A stretch of 45,642 nucleotides of DNA from contig CAKQPF010000026.1 in the NCBI GenBank assembly GCA_934256705.1, positions 1 through 45,642 on the forward strand, written 5' to 3'. This DNA comes from an uncultured Prevotella sp. (GTDB taxonomy: Bacteria; Bacteroidota; Bacteroidia; Bacteroidales; Bacteroidaceae). Below, piece after piece: positions 25,682-33,818 of the stretch (the first letter of the stretch is position 1; each line of letters begins with the position of its first letter). A program made the translations under genes and the position numbers. The notes below the pieces were generated by a model. It was not told the origin of the DNA and made no database searches. It worked only from the letters and a program-made list of their open reading frames with translations.

Positions 25682-25712
25682 CAAAGGTAACCAACATTCT
25701 CCAAAGCGCAAA
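25682..25712 (-). promoter_or_regulatory. Promoter of the HxlR regulator gene
   Basis: On the minus strand TTTG (25712-25709), a 19-bp spacer and TACCTTTG (25689-25682) form a canonical promoter 33 bp upstream of the start codon. Confidence 0.75.
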
Positions 25713-25717
25713 ACGTC

Positions 25718-25737
25718 CTAAGTTAATCTAAGTTAAT
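25718..25737. promoter_or_regulatory. Candidate HxlR operator (tandem CTAAGTTAAT)
   Basis: Two exact head-to-tail copies of CTAAGTTAAT (25718-25727 and 25728-25737) lie directly upstream of the -33 element of the regulator gene and about 75 bp from the cupin promoter. The 10-bp period, one helical turn, would put two sites on one face of the DNA. Confidence 0.5.
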
Positions 25738-25809
25738 ACTATTATTTCTTTTTATCTGATTATCAGCATTAGTCACCTTCAAGTAACCATCTTACCCATC
25801 GGTTCCCTC

Positions 25810-25840
25810 TTGTAAAGTCTGCTTTTTTGTCTTACCTTTG
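25810..25840 (+). promoter_or_regulatory. Promoter of the cupin gene
   Basis: TTG (25810-25812), a 20-bp spacer and TACCTTTG (25833-25840) match the Bacteroidota consensus. The start codon at 25902 is about 55 nt after the expected transcription start. Confidence 0.7.
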
Positions 25841-25901
25841 CATCGGATTTACAAAGAAAACAATTCCATAACAAGTAAAACAAATTATTATTTTTAGCAA
25901 C

Positions 25902-26351
25902 ATGAAAGAAGTAAAGACCATCGCAAAGGCAGCAAACTTCACCGCTGCTGATTTCGGAAAAATGAGTGAGATCAAGGACTATGTTCTGCAACTCGGTCCA
26001 AGTGTAAAGATTCCAGGCAAGGTATTTGGTGGACAAAGCGTCGATGCCACTGGTGGAGAGTTCTCTTTTCAGGTTTTCGCTCCAGGTTCGGAAACCGGTT
26101 TTCTCCATACCCACAAGCATCATGAGGAACTGTATTTCTTCCTTTCCGGCAAGGGAGAGTTTCAGGTGGATGGCGAAGTGTTCCCTGTAAGCGAGGGAAG
26201 CGTGGTGAGAGTGGCTCCTGACGGACGCCGTTCTGTACGCAACAACGGCACTGAACCTCTGCTTATGCTTTGCGTGCAGTATCGTGGCGCGACCTTCTCT
26301 ACCGACGATGCCACTGATGGAGTGATACTCCAGGAGAAAGTGGAATGGTAA
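25902..26351 (+). CDS. Cupin-domain protein
   Basis: A 149-aa single-domain cupin. The first motif is TGFLHTHKHHEELYFFLSGKGEFQVDGE, giving His, His and Glu metal ligands. The second part SVVRVAPDGRRSVRNNGTEP lacks the usual second-motif histidine and has Arg instead, so metal binding may be altered. Such small cupins act as isomerases, dioxygenases or sensors. Divergence from an HxlR regulator suggests a stress- or metabolite-induced function. The substrate cannot be told. Confidence 0.85.
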   Translation: MKEVKTIAKAANFTAADFGKMSEIKDYVLQLGPSVKIPGKVFGGQSVDATGGEFSFQVFAPGSETGFLHTHKHHEELYFFLSGKGEFQVDGEVFPVSEGSVVRVAPDGRRSVRNNGTEPLLMLCVQYRGATFSTDDATDGVILQEKVEW

Positions 26352-26379
26352 TAAGTCGGCTTATAATCATGTAACCGTT

Positions 26380-26412
26380 GAGGCAGGAAGAGGCTACTCT
26401 TTCTGCCTCTTT
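26380..26412 (+). terminator. Terminator of the cupin gene
   Basis: GAGGCAGGAAGA (from 26380) pairs with TCTTTCTGCCTC around a short loop, followed by TTTTT. It lies about 28 bp after the stop. Confidence 0.85.
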
Positions 26413-26477
26413 TTATTCTTTAGGGAAAATCCTCTGCTAAATAGGGGAATTCATATACGGAGTAAAAGAATTTTCCT

Positions 26478-26485
26478 TAACTTTG
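26478..26485 (+). promoter_or_regulatory. Promoter -7 box before the 77-bp repeats
   Basis: TAACTTTG at 26478-26485 is a strong -7 element whose last two bases overlap the first repeat unit. RNA starting about 7 nt downstream would begin inside the first unit and include both repeats as a leader of roughly 285 nt. Confidence 0.65.
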
Positions 26486-26659
26486 CACTTGTAAATCAGA
26501 GACGGGCACCGCTCTTTGAGCGACATACCCTATTTACGGCGTGCGAGTCTTCGACAAGGTTGCACTTGTAAATCAGAGACGGGCACCGCTCTTTGAGCGA
26601 CATACCCTATTTACGGCGTGCGAGTCTTCGACAAGGTTGCACTTGTAAATCAGAGACTG
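26484..26659 (+). repeat. Tandem 77-bp structured repeat (2.3 copies)
   Basis: Two identical 77-bp units (26484-26560, 26561-26637) are followed by the first 20 bases of a third. Each unit can fold as nested helices CTTGT/ACAAG, AGAC/GTCT, GCAC/GTGC and GCTC-TTT-GAGC. It is not a tRNA: no T-loop or acceptor arm was found. It lies in the leader of the next lipoprotein gene. Confidence 0.85.
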
Positions 26660-26776
26660 ATACTCAATAGAGAATAGCAATGCCGTTTAGCGATTCCGTT
26701 GAAAGAGGCAATCGGACAACCAAACTGCTGGACCGCATCATAACCGAATCACACAACAATTAAAACGCAAAGCGAT

Positions 26777-27346
26777 ATGAAAAAGTTAATGTCTTTCATC
26801 ACTGTCCTCTTTATCGGACTCTCCACTTTAGCTTTGACATCATGCGACGAAGACGACATGATAGGTTATACTCTTCAAGGTTCGTGGGAAGGCAAGATGT
26901 ACTCCACCTGCACCATCGACGGTGAGACATACAGCGTCTCAAAGTCTATGATAGAATTCAGCACCGACCCATTCACCAACCGCTACGGCTATGGCTACTG
27001 GGTGGACTATTACAGCCGCGCTCCTTGGGACCGCTGGTCAAGCCGCATCTATTGGGAAGTGAGCAACAACGTGATCTATATCGACTTCCTCGAAGATGGT
27101 GGCAGCATAGCTATCCACGATTACAGCCTCAATGACAACCGTTTCAAGGGCTGGTTCTATGACAGTGACAACGTGGTATGCGACTTCTCACTCTATCACA
27201 CCTCTTCTCCAAACTGGAGCAACTATGACGATTGGGGATTCTGGGGCAGTTCCTGGGGCGCAAAAGGCAGTTCTTTCTCCACCAACGACACGCTTACCAG
27301 AAGCACAGAGTCATCTGACACTCACGTGCGCACGTTCCATAAATAA
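26777..27346 (+). CDS. Hypothetical surface lipoprotein, aromatic-rich
   Basis: A 189-aa protein that I do not recognise. Its signal peptide, MKKLMSFITVLFIGLSTLALTSC, is followed at once by DEDD; acidic residues there act as a surface-export signal for lipoproteins in this phylum. The body is a probable beta-rich domain with many Trp and Tyr (GYGYWVDYYSRAPWDRW, WSNYDDWGFWGSSWG) and a Ser/Thr-rich tail. A lipocalin-like or ligand-binding barrel is possible but unproven. The long leader with duplicated 77-bp units suggests RNA-level control. Confidence 0.75.
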   Translation: MKKLMSFITVLFIGLSTLALTSCDEDDMIGYTLQGSWEGKMYSTCTIDGETYSVSKSMIEFSTDPFTNRYGYGYWVDYYSRAPWDRWSSRIYWEVSNNVIYIDFLEDGGSIAIHDYSLNDNRFKGWFYDSDNVVCDFSLYHTSSPNWSNYDDWGFWGSSWGAKGSSFSTNDTLTRSTESSDTHVRTFHK

Positions 27347-27371
27347 CCCAATCGTCAATAATTGAGCGATG

Positions 27372-27440
27372 CCCCTCAGTCCCCACGTGCGTGGGGAGGC
27401 AAAGAAATATCAATACAGAAAAATAAAGGAAAAACAGAAA
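27372..27440 (+). repeat. CCTCAGTCC-type intergenic repeat, copy at 27.4 kb
   Basis: CCCCTCAGTCCCCAC leads into a hairpin CCCCAC-GTGC-GTGGGG (27381-27396), then AAATATCAATACAGAAAAATAAAG. The same order is seen on the minus strand at 19845-19915. It follows the end of the lipoprotein gene. Confidence 0.6.
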
Positions 27441-27481
27441 AAAATATATTTCCTTTATCTTTCTGTATTGATATTTTCTTT
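27401..27481. terminator. Bidirectional terminator between the lipoprotein gene and malQ
   Basis: About 32 bp at 27401-27432 pair with 27449-27481 with few mismatches, enclosing a 16-nt A/T-rich loop. The AT-rich arms give A and T runs on both strands. It separates convergent transcription units. Confidence 0.75.
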
Positions 27482-27498
27482 TATGAAAGCGGAATCAC

Positions 27499-30189
27499 CT
27501 ACCTGCACCTCTGTATCATGCCCATTATATCATCGCAGAAACGCTGGTTGGAGAGCAGATCCTCGATGTTGACGTGCATTCTGTAACGCCAGTAATGATG
27601 CGGATTGGCGGGTATATTGATACGCTCCGCATTGGCATCTGCCAGGCGGACGGTCTCGTCTATGGCGAGCCAGTCCTGCAAGGACAGGATGCAAAGCATG
27701 GAAGGCGACATGAGATTGCGCTCTATCACGTCGCGGGCAAGCCAGCCCGGCATAGGATGCGGAGCCTCATCACGGCGATGCAGCACGTTATGATAATAAT
27801 GTGCGGCACGCTCCACGTCCTCATCCCACCACATTCTCAGCGTCGGCATATCGTGACTGTCAATGGTGCACACGCTGCGGTAAGGATATTGCTCGACGAT
27901 ACCAAACTCCAATCCCTGCTGTTTCGGCATTGACTGCAGTTCGAGCGACAGTATCTTCAGGTCATTGATTACCCAAGGCACGCAATCGGGCACCATTCCA
28001 AGATCTTCGGCACATACCAGCATACGAGTAGCTTCTATGAGACGTGGCAGCTTTTTCATCGCTTCACGATACCAGAAATGCGTGTTCCTGTGATAGAAAT
28101 AATCGTCATAGAGGCGGTTGAACGCCGCTTTGTCCGCCTCTGAAAGCTGATGATAGATGTAATCATACTGCACCGAGATGCGAGGATGATACAGATCCGA
28201 CCTCTTATGGTCACGAAGGAAGAGCACATCACTGACGAGTGAGTAGAGGGCTTCACGAAGATCAGCGTCCTCCACCTTTTCCTTTATCTTGCATTGTGTG
28301 TCATATTCCTTCTGGAAGCGGAGATATGGTCCCTGGAAAGGCTCGAAATAGGTATGTGCAATCTGCTCTGCACGGTCGCCAAATATCTGCGAAAGCACTT
28401 CTTCCGTGATGTAAGGGCGGCAGAAGAAATCCTCTCTGAACATCAGTCCGTAGCTCTCTATCTCTGCACGGGTGAAGCCAAGCGAAGGCTGGAACTGCCC
28501 AAGCAGTCCGTGAACGCTTTCCACTGGTATCTCCCAAATGCGGAAGAAGCCCAGCACATGATCGATACGGTAGGCATCAAAGTACTTCTGCATATTCTGA
28601 AAGCGACGCACCCACCATCTACAACCGTCCGCTATCATGGCATCCCAGTTGTATGTAGGGAAGCCCCAATTCTGTCCTTTGGCAGAGAATGGGTCGGGCG
28701 GCGCTCCTGCTTGACCGTTAAGATTAAAGTAACGTGGTTCCTGCCATACGTCGCAACCATGACGATTGACTCCAATAGGTATGTCTCCTTTTAGGATAAC
28801 GTGCTTCTGACGGGCATATTCATGCGCTGTCTGCATCTGGCGAGCAAGGACAAACTGGACGAAATAATGATATGACGCCTCTTTATACGCCTTGCTACGT
28901 GGAGAAACGAGGCTGTTGCGGTCCTCTTCGTTCCATGTGCGGTGGTCTTTCCACTGCGAGAAGTCGGCTGTCCCGTTGAGATCACGCAGCACGCAATACT
29001 GTGCGTAAGGCACAAGCCAATGCTGCTCTTCGCCAAACCAGCGTTTGAACTCTGCCGAAGCCAGCACGCCCTGCCCTTCCTGGGCAAATATCAGGCGGAG
29101 ATATTCTCTCTTTGCCTTGTTTACACGCTCATAGTCTATCTGTTTCAGCGCATTGAGTTCCTTTCTCAAAGCCTCGAATTCCGCAGCTTTAGCTTTGTCT
29201 TTCAGCTCTGGCAACTGGCGTAGATCGGCATATTGCGGATGCAATGCGAAGATGCTGATGCAGGAATACGGGTAGGAATCGGTCCAGGTGTGCGTGACGG
29301 TGGAGTCGTTTATCGGCAATATCTGCAACACCCGCTGACCTGTATAAGCCACCCAGTCTATCATGAGACGAAGGTCTCCGAAGTCGCCAACGCCGTAACT
29401 GCCTTCCGAACGCAGTGAGAATACAGGCACAAGTGTGCCGGCAAGGCGTGGATTGGCAATCTCAAAGAAAGCCTGAGAATGCTCCATCTCCATGATTTCT
29501 CCACGGCGAAGCACCGGCACTTTCATCACTCTGTTGCAGCAAGTCTCCCAAAGTGGGGCATGATGACGATGATATTGCATCACGGTGTCATCGCTTTCCT
29601 CCGGCATTGCCACAAATTTATATTCAAAAGTGTCGCCCTTTATTTTCTCTGCATCAATGTCCGCAATCCATTCATTTGGCGCTATCTCCGTCATAGGGAG
29701 GGCATTATCGAGGTTCCACTCACCGAGTATAGGCTCATTACCCGCAAGCACGAGGCGCTCATTGCCACGTAATTGTGGCGCACGCACTTTCATTCTCAGT
29801 ATTGTCTGTGCTGGTGGAGCATTGAAATCCTGCTTTCCCGAGCGGCGGTTTACGCACTGCGTGAAAGCGGAAGTATAGAGATAAGTGTCTTCCGGCATCT
29901 CTCTCCAGATGTCATTGGTAGTGTATTGATGCACACCGGTGAGGCTCAGGTCGAGTCGATGCGGCTGAGTAGTCCATTCCGAGCGTGTCGGTTGTCCTGC
30001 TCGCTCTACGGTATAATAATAGTCGAGGCGGTCTATTCCATCGGTAGATATGCGTAGCAACGCATTGACCTTGCCGTCATTAGTGACAGACATTCGCTGT
30101 GCTCGGACCTGTCCGTTTGGCGCAATGACATTGATAATCATATCCTCACCGTAGGAAAGGTGGTAATCTATATTGAAGAGAATATTCAT
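27499..30189 (-). CDS. malQ: 4-alpha-glucanotransferase (amylomaltase, GH77) with N-terminal starch-binding domains
   Basis: An 896-aa enzyme that transfers glucan units between malto-oligosaccharides in the cytoplasm, as in glycogen and starch breakdown. The first 250 or so residues look like two CBM20-like domains (for example RLVLAGNEPILGEWNLDNALPM), an arrangement like plant DPE2. The GH77 core has AYRIDHVLGFFRIW with the nucleophile Asp, CAEDLGMVPDC with the acid/base Glu, and IDSHDMPTLRMWWDED. The start at 30189 (MNILFNIDYH) is preferred to an upstream ATG at 30243. That one lies in the structured leader, at the 3' edge of the hairpin repeat. Confidence 0.95.
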   Translation of the reverse strand: MNILFNIDYHLSYGEDMIINVIAPNGQVRAQRMSVTNDGKVNALLRISTDGIDRLDYYYTVERAGQPTRSEWTTQPHRLDLSLTGVHQYTTNDIWREMPEDTYLYTSAFTQCVNRRSGKQDFNAPPAQTILRMKVRAPQLRGNERLVLAGNEPILGEWNLDNALPMTEIAPNEWIADIDAEKIKGDTFEYKFVAMPEESDDTVMQYHRHHAPLWETCCNRVMKVPVLRRGEIMEMEHSQAFFEIANPRLAGTLVPVFSLRSEGSYGVGDFGDLRLMIDWVAYTGQRVLQILPINDSTVTHTWTDSYPYSCISIFALHPQYADLRQLPELKDKAKAAEFEALRKELNALKQIDYERVNKAKREYLRLIFAQEGQGVLASAEFKRWFGEEQHWLVPYAQYCVLRDLNGTADFSQWKDHRTWNEEDRNSLVSPRSKAYKEASYHYFVQFVLARQMQTAHEYARQKHVILKGDIPIGVNRHGCDVWQEPRYFNLNGQAGAPPDPFSAKGQNWGFPTYNWDAMIADGCRWWVRRFQNMQKYFDAYRIDHVLGFFRIWEIPVESVHGLLGQFQPSLGFTRAEIESYGLMFREDFFCRPYITEEVLSQIFGDRAEQIAHTYFEPFQGPYLRFQKEYDTQCKIKEKVEDADLREALYSLVSDVLFLRDHKRSDLYHPRISVQYDYIYHQLSEADKAAFNRLYDDYFYHRNTHFWYREAMKKLPRLIEATRMLVCAEDLGMVPDCVPWVINDLKILSLELQSMPKQQGLEFGIVEQYPYRSVCTIDSHDMPTLRMWWDEDVERAAHYYHNVLHRRDEAPHPMPGWLARDVIERNLMSPSMLCILSLQDWLAIDETVRLADANAERINIPANPHHYWRYRMHVNIEDLLSNQRFCDDIMGMIQRCR

Positions 30190-30243
30190 AATTATATCTC
30201 GGAGATGGAGATGGATGTTTGGTTGGCAGTTTTTGGTGGACAT

Positions 30244-30270
30244 CCAACGGTAAAAGCCGTTGGCACAGTT
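30244..30270 (-). repeat. Short hairpin repeat (CACTGTG-type), malQ leader copy
   Basis: Minus sense reads AACTGTGC, then stem CCAACGG, loop CTTTTA and CCGTTGG. Compared with the other copies, several stem bases have changed on both sides while a perfect 7-bp stem is kept. It ends 54 nt before the malQ start. Confidence 0.7.
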
Positions 30271-30279
30271 TTTTTTTAT

Positions 30280-30364
30280 GGTTGTTGGTTGTGGGTTTTG
30301 GGTTTTGGGTTGTGGGTATTATTGTTTATCTCACTATAAAACCAACAACCCACAACCAACAACC
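30280..30364 (-). promoter_or_regulatory. Leader stem of G/T-rich and A/C-rich arms before malQ
   Basis: A perfect 18-bp inverted repeat (GGTTGTTGGTTGTGGGTT at 30280-30297 with 30347-30364) encloses 49 nt. In the malQ direction the G/T-rich arm comes first, the A/C-rich arm second, then the short hairpin repeat. It sits between the fumarase terminator and malQ. Confidence 0.7.
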
Positions 30365-30378
30365 GACAACCAAAAACA

Positions 30379-30423
30379 AAAAAGCGAAGGGCTGAAACAG
30401 ACACATTCCGCCCTTCGCTTTTT
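30379..30423 (-). terminator. Terminator of the fumarase gene
   Basis: AAAAAGCGAAGGGC (30379-30392) pairs perfectly with 30410-30423 around a 17-nt loop. On the minus strand the stem ends in a T run, giving an intrinsic terminator right after the fumarase stop. The plus strand could terminate too. Confidence 0.88.
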
Positions 30424-30430
30424 ATCTTAT

Positions 30431-32053
30431 TTAGAATTGCTTAAAGAAATCATTACCCTTGTCATCCACAAGAATGAAGGCAGGGAAATTCTCTACACGG
30501 ATTTTCCATACAGCCTCCATACCAAGCTCTGGATATTCCACGCATTCGATGCTCTTGATATTGCTGGATGAAAGATAAGCTGCTGGACCACCGATACTTC
30601 CGAGGTAGAATCCGCCATGCTTCTTACAAGCGTCTGTAACGACCTGTGTACGGTTGCCCTTAGCAATCATTATCAGTGAGCCTCCATTTGCCTGGAACTC
30701 ATCTGTGTATGGGTCCATGCGGTTAGCAGTGGTAGGTCCCATTGAGCCGCAAGGCATTCCAGCTGGTGTCTTTGCAGGACCTGCATAGAGCACTGGATGA
30801 TCCTTGAAGTACTGAGGCATTCCCTCGCCGGCATCGAGACGTGCCTTAATCTTAGCATGAGCGATGTCGCGTGCCACGATGATTGTGCCATTGAGACTTA
30901 CTCGGGTGGAAACAGGATACTTGCTCAGTTCCTTGCATACCTCAGCGATAGGCTGATCGAGATTGATCTGCACAGCATCGCCCTCGCCTGCCTGACGCAG
31001 TTCTTCTGGGATAAGCTCGTATGGTTTGTCGTCCATCTTCTCTATCCAGATACCATCCTCATTGATCTTTGCCTTGATGTTACGGTCTGCAGAGCATGAT
31101 ACGCCGAGACCGATAGGGCAAGAAGCACCATGACGTGGGAGACGCACTACGCGAATGTCGTGTGCAAATGACTTTCCGCCAAACTGAGCACCGAAACCTA
31201 TCTCCTCACGTGTGAGGCGATGAAGCTCTTCTTCGAGGGCTATGTCACGGAAAGCGCGACCTGTCTCGTCGCCTGTAGTAGGCAGAGTGTCGTAATATTT
31301 TGTAGAAGCGAGCTTCACGGTGAGAAGGTTCTTCTCTGCAGAAGTACCGCCAATGACGAATGCAATATGGTAAGGAGGGCAAGCAGCAGTGCCGAGGCTC
31401 TTCATCTTTTCTACGAGGAATGGAACGAGAGTGCCAGGATTCTGGATACGAGCCTTTGTCTCCTGATAGAGATAAGTCTTGTTGGCAGATCCACCACCCT
31501 TTACTACGCAGAGAAATTTGTACTCTGCTCCCTGTGTAGCCTCTATGTCAATCTGTGCTGGAAGGTTGCAACGGGTGTTCACTTCATCGTACATATTGAG
31601 CGGTGCATTCTGTGAATAGCGCAGATTGTCGGTGGTATATGTATTATATACGCCCTTTGCCAATGGCTCTTCATCCTCAAATCCGGTCCATACCTGCTGG
31701 CCCTTCTCTGCATGGATGATAGCAGTACCTGTATCCTGACAGAATGGGAGCTGACCTTTGCAAGCCACCTCTGCATTGCGGAGCATGGTGAGTGCCACGT
31801 ACTTGTCATTGTCTGAAGCCTCAGGGTCTGAGAGAATAGCTGCCACCTTCTCATTATGCTCGCGACGAAGCATGAAGTTTACGTCGTGGAAAGCCTGTGT
31901 GGTGAGCAGTTCAAGAGCCTCCGGAGACACCTTGAGAATCTTGTTGCCTTCAAATTCACTTACAGATACGCCCTCTTTTGAGATAAGGCGATACTCTGTC
32001 TTGTCTTCGCCCAACTGGAACATTGGAGCGTACTTGAATTCTGGATTTGCCAT
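30431..32053 (-). CDS. Fumarate hydratase class I (iron-sulfur)
   Basis: A 540-aa single-chain class I fumarase that interconverts fumarate and malate, probably in the reductive branch to succinate used by these anaerobes. The alpha part contains LPFCQDTGTA and GTAACPPYHIAFVIGGTSAEKN, with probable Fe-S cysteines. GASCPIGLGVSCSADRN lies near the domain junction. The C-terminal beta part has PAKTPAGMPCGSMGPTTANRMDPY and GSIGGPAAYLSS. Length matches E. coli FumA/FumB (548 aa). It is a single-gene unit with its own promoter and terminator. Confidence 0.95.
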   Translation of the reverse strand: MANPEFKYAPMFQLGEDKTEYRLISKEGVSVSEFEGNKILKVSPEALELLTTQAFHDVNFMLRREHNEKVAAILSDPEASDNDKYVALTMLRNAEVACKGQLPFCQDTGTAIIHAEKGQQVWTGFEDEEPLAKGVYNTYTTDNLRYSQNAPLNMYDEVNTRCNLPAQIDIEATQGAEYKFLCVVKGGGSANKTYLYQETKARIQNPGTLVPFLVEKMKSLGTAACPPYHIAFVIGGTSAEKNLLTVKLASTKYYDTLPTTGDETGRAFRDIALEEELHRLTREEIGFGAQFGGKSFAHDIRVVRLPRHGASCPIGLGVSCSADRNIKAKINEDGIWIEKMDDKPYELIPEELRQAGEGDAVQINLDQPIAEVCKELSKYPVSTRVSLNGTIIVARDIAHAKIKARLDAGEGMPQYFKDHPVLYAGPAKTPAGMPCGSMGPTTANRMDPYTDEFQANGGSLIMIAKGNRTQVVTDACKKHGGFYLGSIGGPAAYLSSSNIKSIECVEYPELGMEAVWKIRVENFPAFILVDDKGNDFFKQF

Positions 32054-32173
32054 AATACTATATTATTTCTATGTTTTTGATTTAATAAAATAGTCACTTC
32101 TGTAGGTAATCAAAAATATTTTGATAATGGATAGATAATTATAAAAATAATTCCGATTACCTACTTAACCGTG

Positions 32174-32204
32174 CAAAGATACAAAATAATTTATTAAAGG
32201 CAAA
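32174..32204 (-). promoter_or_regulatory. Promoter of the fumarase gene
   Basis: On the minus strand TTTG (32204-32201), a 19-bp spacer and TATCTTTG (32181-32174) give a full consensus promoter, leaving a leader of about 113 nt. Confidence 0.8.
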
Positions 32205-32273
32205 TAATATTTGGGAAAACTTATGCTTTTTCCTCTATTTTCACATTTCAAGAGTCTCCTGTCAGCATGGCTT

Positions 32274-33818
32274 TCATCGCCTCTCCTTTTTGGCACGCCT
32301 CTTCATCATCTTGCCTACGAAATTCCATGAAGGCATCTTCTTGAGTGTACTTCTCACTGGTTCGATGTCCCAAATCAGGAATATCAATAGCACAGCAATG
32401 CCTATGAGGCAGGTAATGCCATAGAGTTGGCGCACGCTTATCATCAGCAGTTGCGTAGCATCATAAGGCAATCCTCGCGCCATATTGTCCGCCATCTGGT
32501 GGCGTATGCCAAAGCTGAAGAGTCCGGAGCACATCGTTGCCACTGGACCATTGCGGATTATTCCTGCCATAGTCAAGCCCATGAAGAAATGCTGGAACGG
32601 CATCAGTTCTTCGAGATACGCTGTCAGCATACAGAAGAATATGGCATTGCCGAATGATCTCAGCGCTGTAGGGAGATAAAGTCGCTCGATAGGCAGTCCC
32701 TGGTCGATGAGAAAATACATCATCACCGGACAACCCACCATTGCGGCAACGCCTATTGTCAGCAGACGGGTGTATTTCCAATGCAGCACTTTGCACCATA
32801 ACAGGCAGAAAAGGCACCCCATGATGACTGCGCCCCACTCCACTACGTTGAACACATTGGTAGTGAGATTGCCAAAATGTAGCACTCCTCCTGTGAAGGC
32901 GGTCTGCAAAACCTTTGGCGTACTGCCCATAAACTCCACGAAGGCGAAAAGTATCAGCAGCGGAATCAGGCGCTTGTAACGCCATGCTTCGGGCGAGATA
33001 TACGGATGGCGTATGTGCATCATTCGGCTGATACAGAAATATCCTGTCACCCAAAAGAGCACTACATCCATGCGCATCACCTTACTGTCCAACCAATTAT
33101 AATACTCTCCATAATTGAAGAAGAAGATAAACTCCAGCATCCAAGCCGACCATAGCAGGCATCCGAGATAATCCACGCTGATGAAAGGCAAAGGTTTCAT
33201 AAAGCGGAAGTCATGGGTCGTCACATAGACCACGAGGGCTACTGTGAGCATTGCCCCTGCCATTGTCCAGTTGATGATGCGCCAATCCTGGTATATATAT
33301 AAAAGGTGTTCGGTAATCCACGGCGACAATGCGATGTTTCCCAATACTATGCAATAGAGCAAAGGGAAGAAAACGGTGAAGTCGCGCTTTGGCGTCATCC
33401 ACAACTGTATGTTTGACATACACTCGAAAGTGCCGCAAAGCTTGAAGAAACCGGCAATATACGAGAGGGCACACATCACGGGAAGCGACTCTGTCCAGAC
33501 GATAAGGACATTGCATACGGCTATTACCAGCGCCGCATTGAGAAGCAGGCTGCGGTTGGTAAAGCGGAATTTCATCTTGAAGAGGAAAGGGAAAGGCATC
33601 GCGACGCCTACCACATTGCACATGATGACCATGAGAACGTCTTCCCTCATCAGACTGTATTCTCCCATCACATGACTCATTGCTCCGCCATATATGCCTC
33701 CTGAGAGCTGGAATATGAATGCGAAAAGCAGATAAATCCACGGCTGGAGTCGGCGGGGAACGTAACTATTGAATGAAGGTACACTAAAGGGTCCTTGCAG
33801 CATTGGAGGTCCTGCCAT
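32274..33818 (-). CDS. MFS efflux permease (EmrB-like, Bacteroidota type)
   Basis: A 514-aa protein made mostly of hydrophobic segments (about 12-14), with short charged loops such as TPKRDFTVFFP and MRMD and a basic tail KMMKRRAKKERR. Its gene follows the HlyD-type adaptor gene with a TAATG overlap of one base, so it should be the inner-membrane pump of a tripartite exporter. The family resembles DHA2-type drug:proton antiporters, but the usual motif A is not obvious. The exported compound is unknown. Confidence 0.85.
   Translation of the reverse strand: MAGPPMLQGPFSVPSFNSYVPRRLQPWIYLLFAFIFQLSGGIYGGAMSHVMGEYSLMREDVLMVIMCNVVGVAMPFPFLFKMKFRFTNRSLLLNAALVIAVCNVLIVWTESLPVMCALSYIAGFFKLCGTFECMSNIQLWMTPKRDFTVFFPLLYCIVLGNIALSPWITEHLLYIYQDWRIINWTMAGAMLTVALVVYVTTHDFRFMKPLPFISVDYLGCLLWSAWMLEFIFFFNYGEYYNWLDSKVMRMDVVLFWVTGYFCISRMMHIRHPYISPEAWRYKRLIPLLILFAFVEFMGSTPKVLQTAFTGGVLHFGNLTTNVFNVVEWGAVIMGCLFCLLWCKVLHWKYTRLLTIGVAAMVGCPVMMYFLIDQGLPIERLYLPTALRSFGNAIFFCMLTAYLEELMPFQHFFMGLTMAGIIRNGPVATMCSGLFSFGIRHQMADNMARGLPYDATQLLMISVRQLYGITCLIGIAVLLIFLIWDIEPVRSTLKKMPSWNFVGKMMKRRAKKERR

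Noticed and set aside
26484..26637. 77-bp units as tandem tRNA genes
   Set aside because: The length fits, but there is no TTCRANY T-loop, no seven-base acceptor stem and no anticodon arm of the right size.
26484..26637. 77-bp units as integron attC sites
   Set aside because: No GTTRRRY/RYYYAAC core pair frames the units, and there is no cassette array or integrase.
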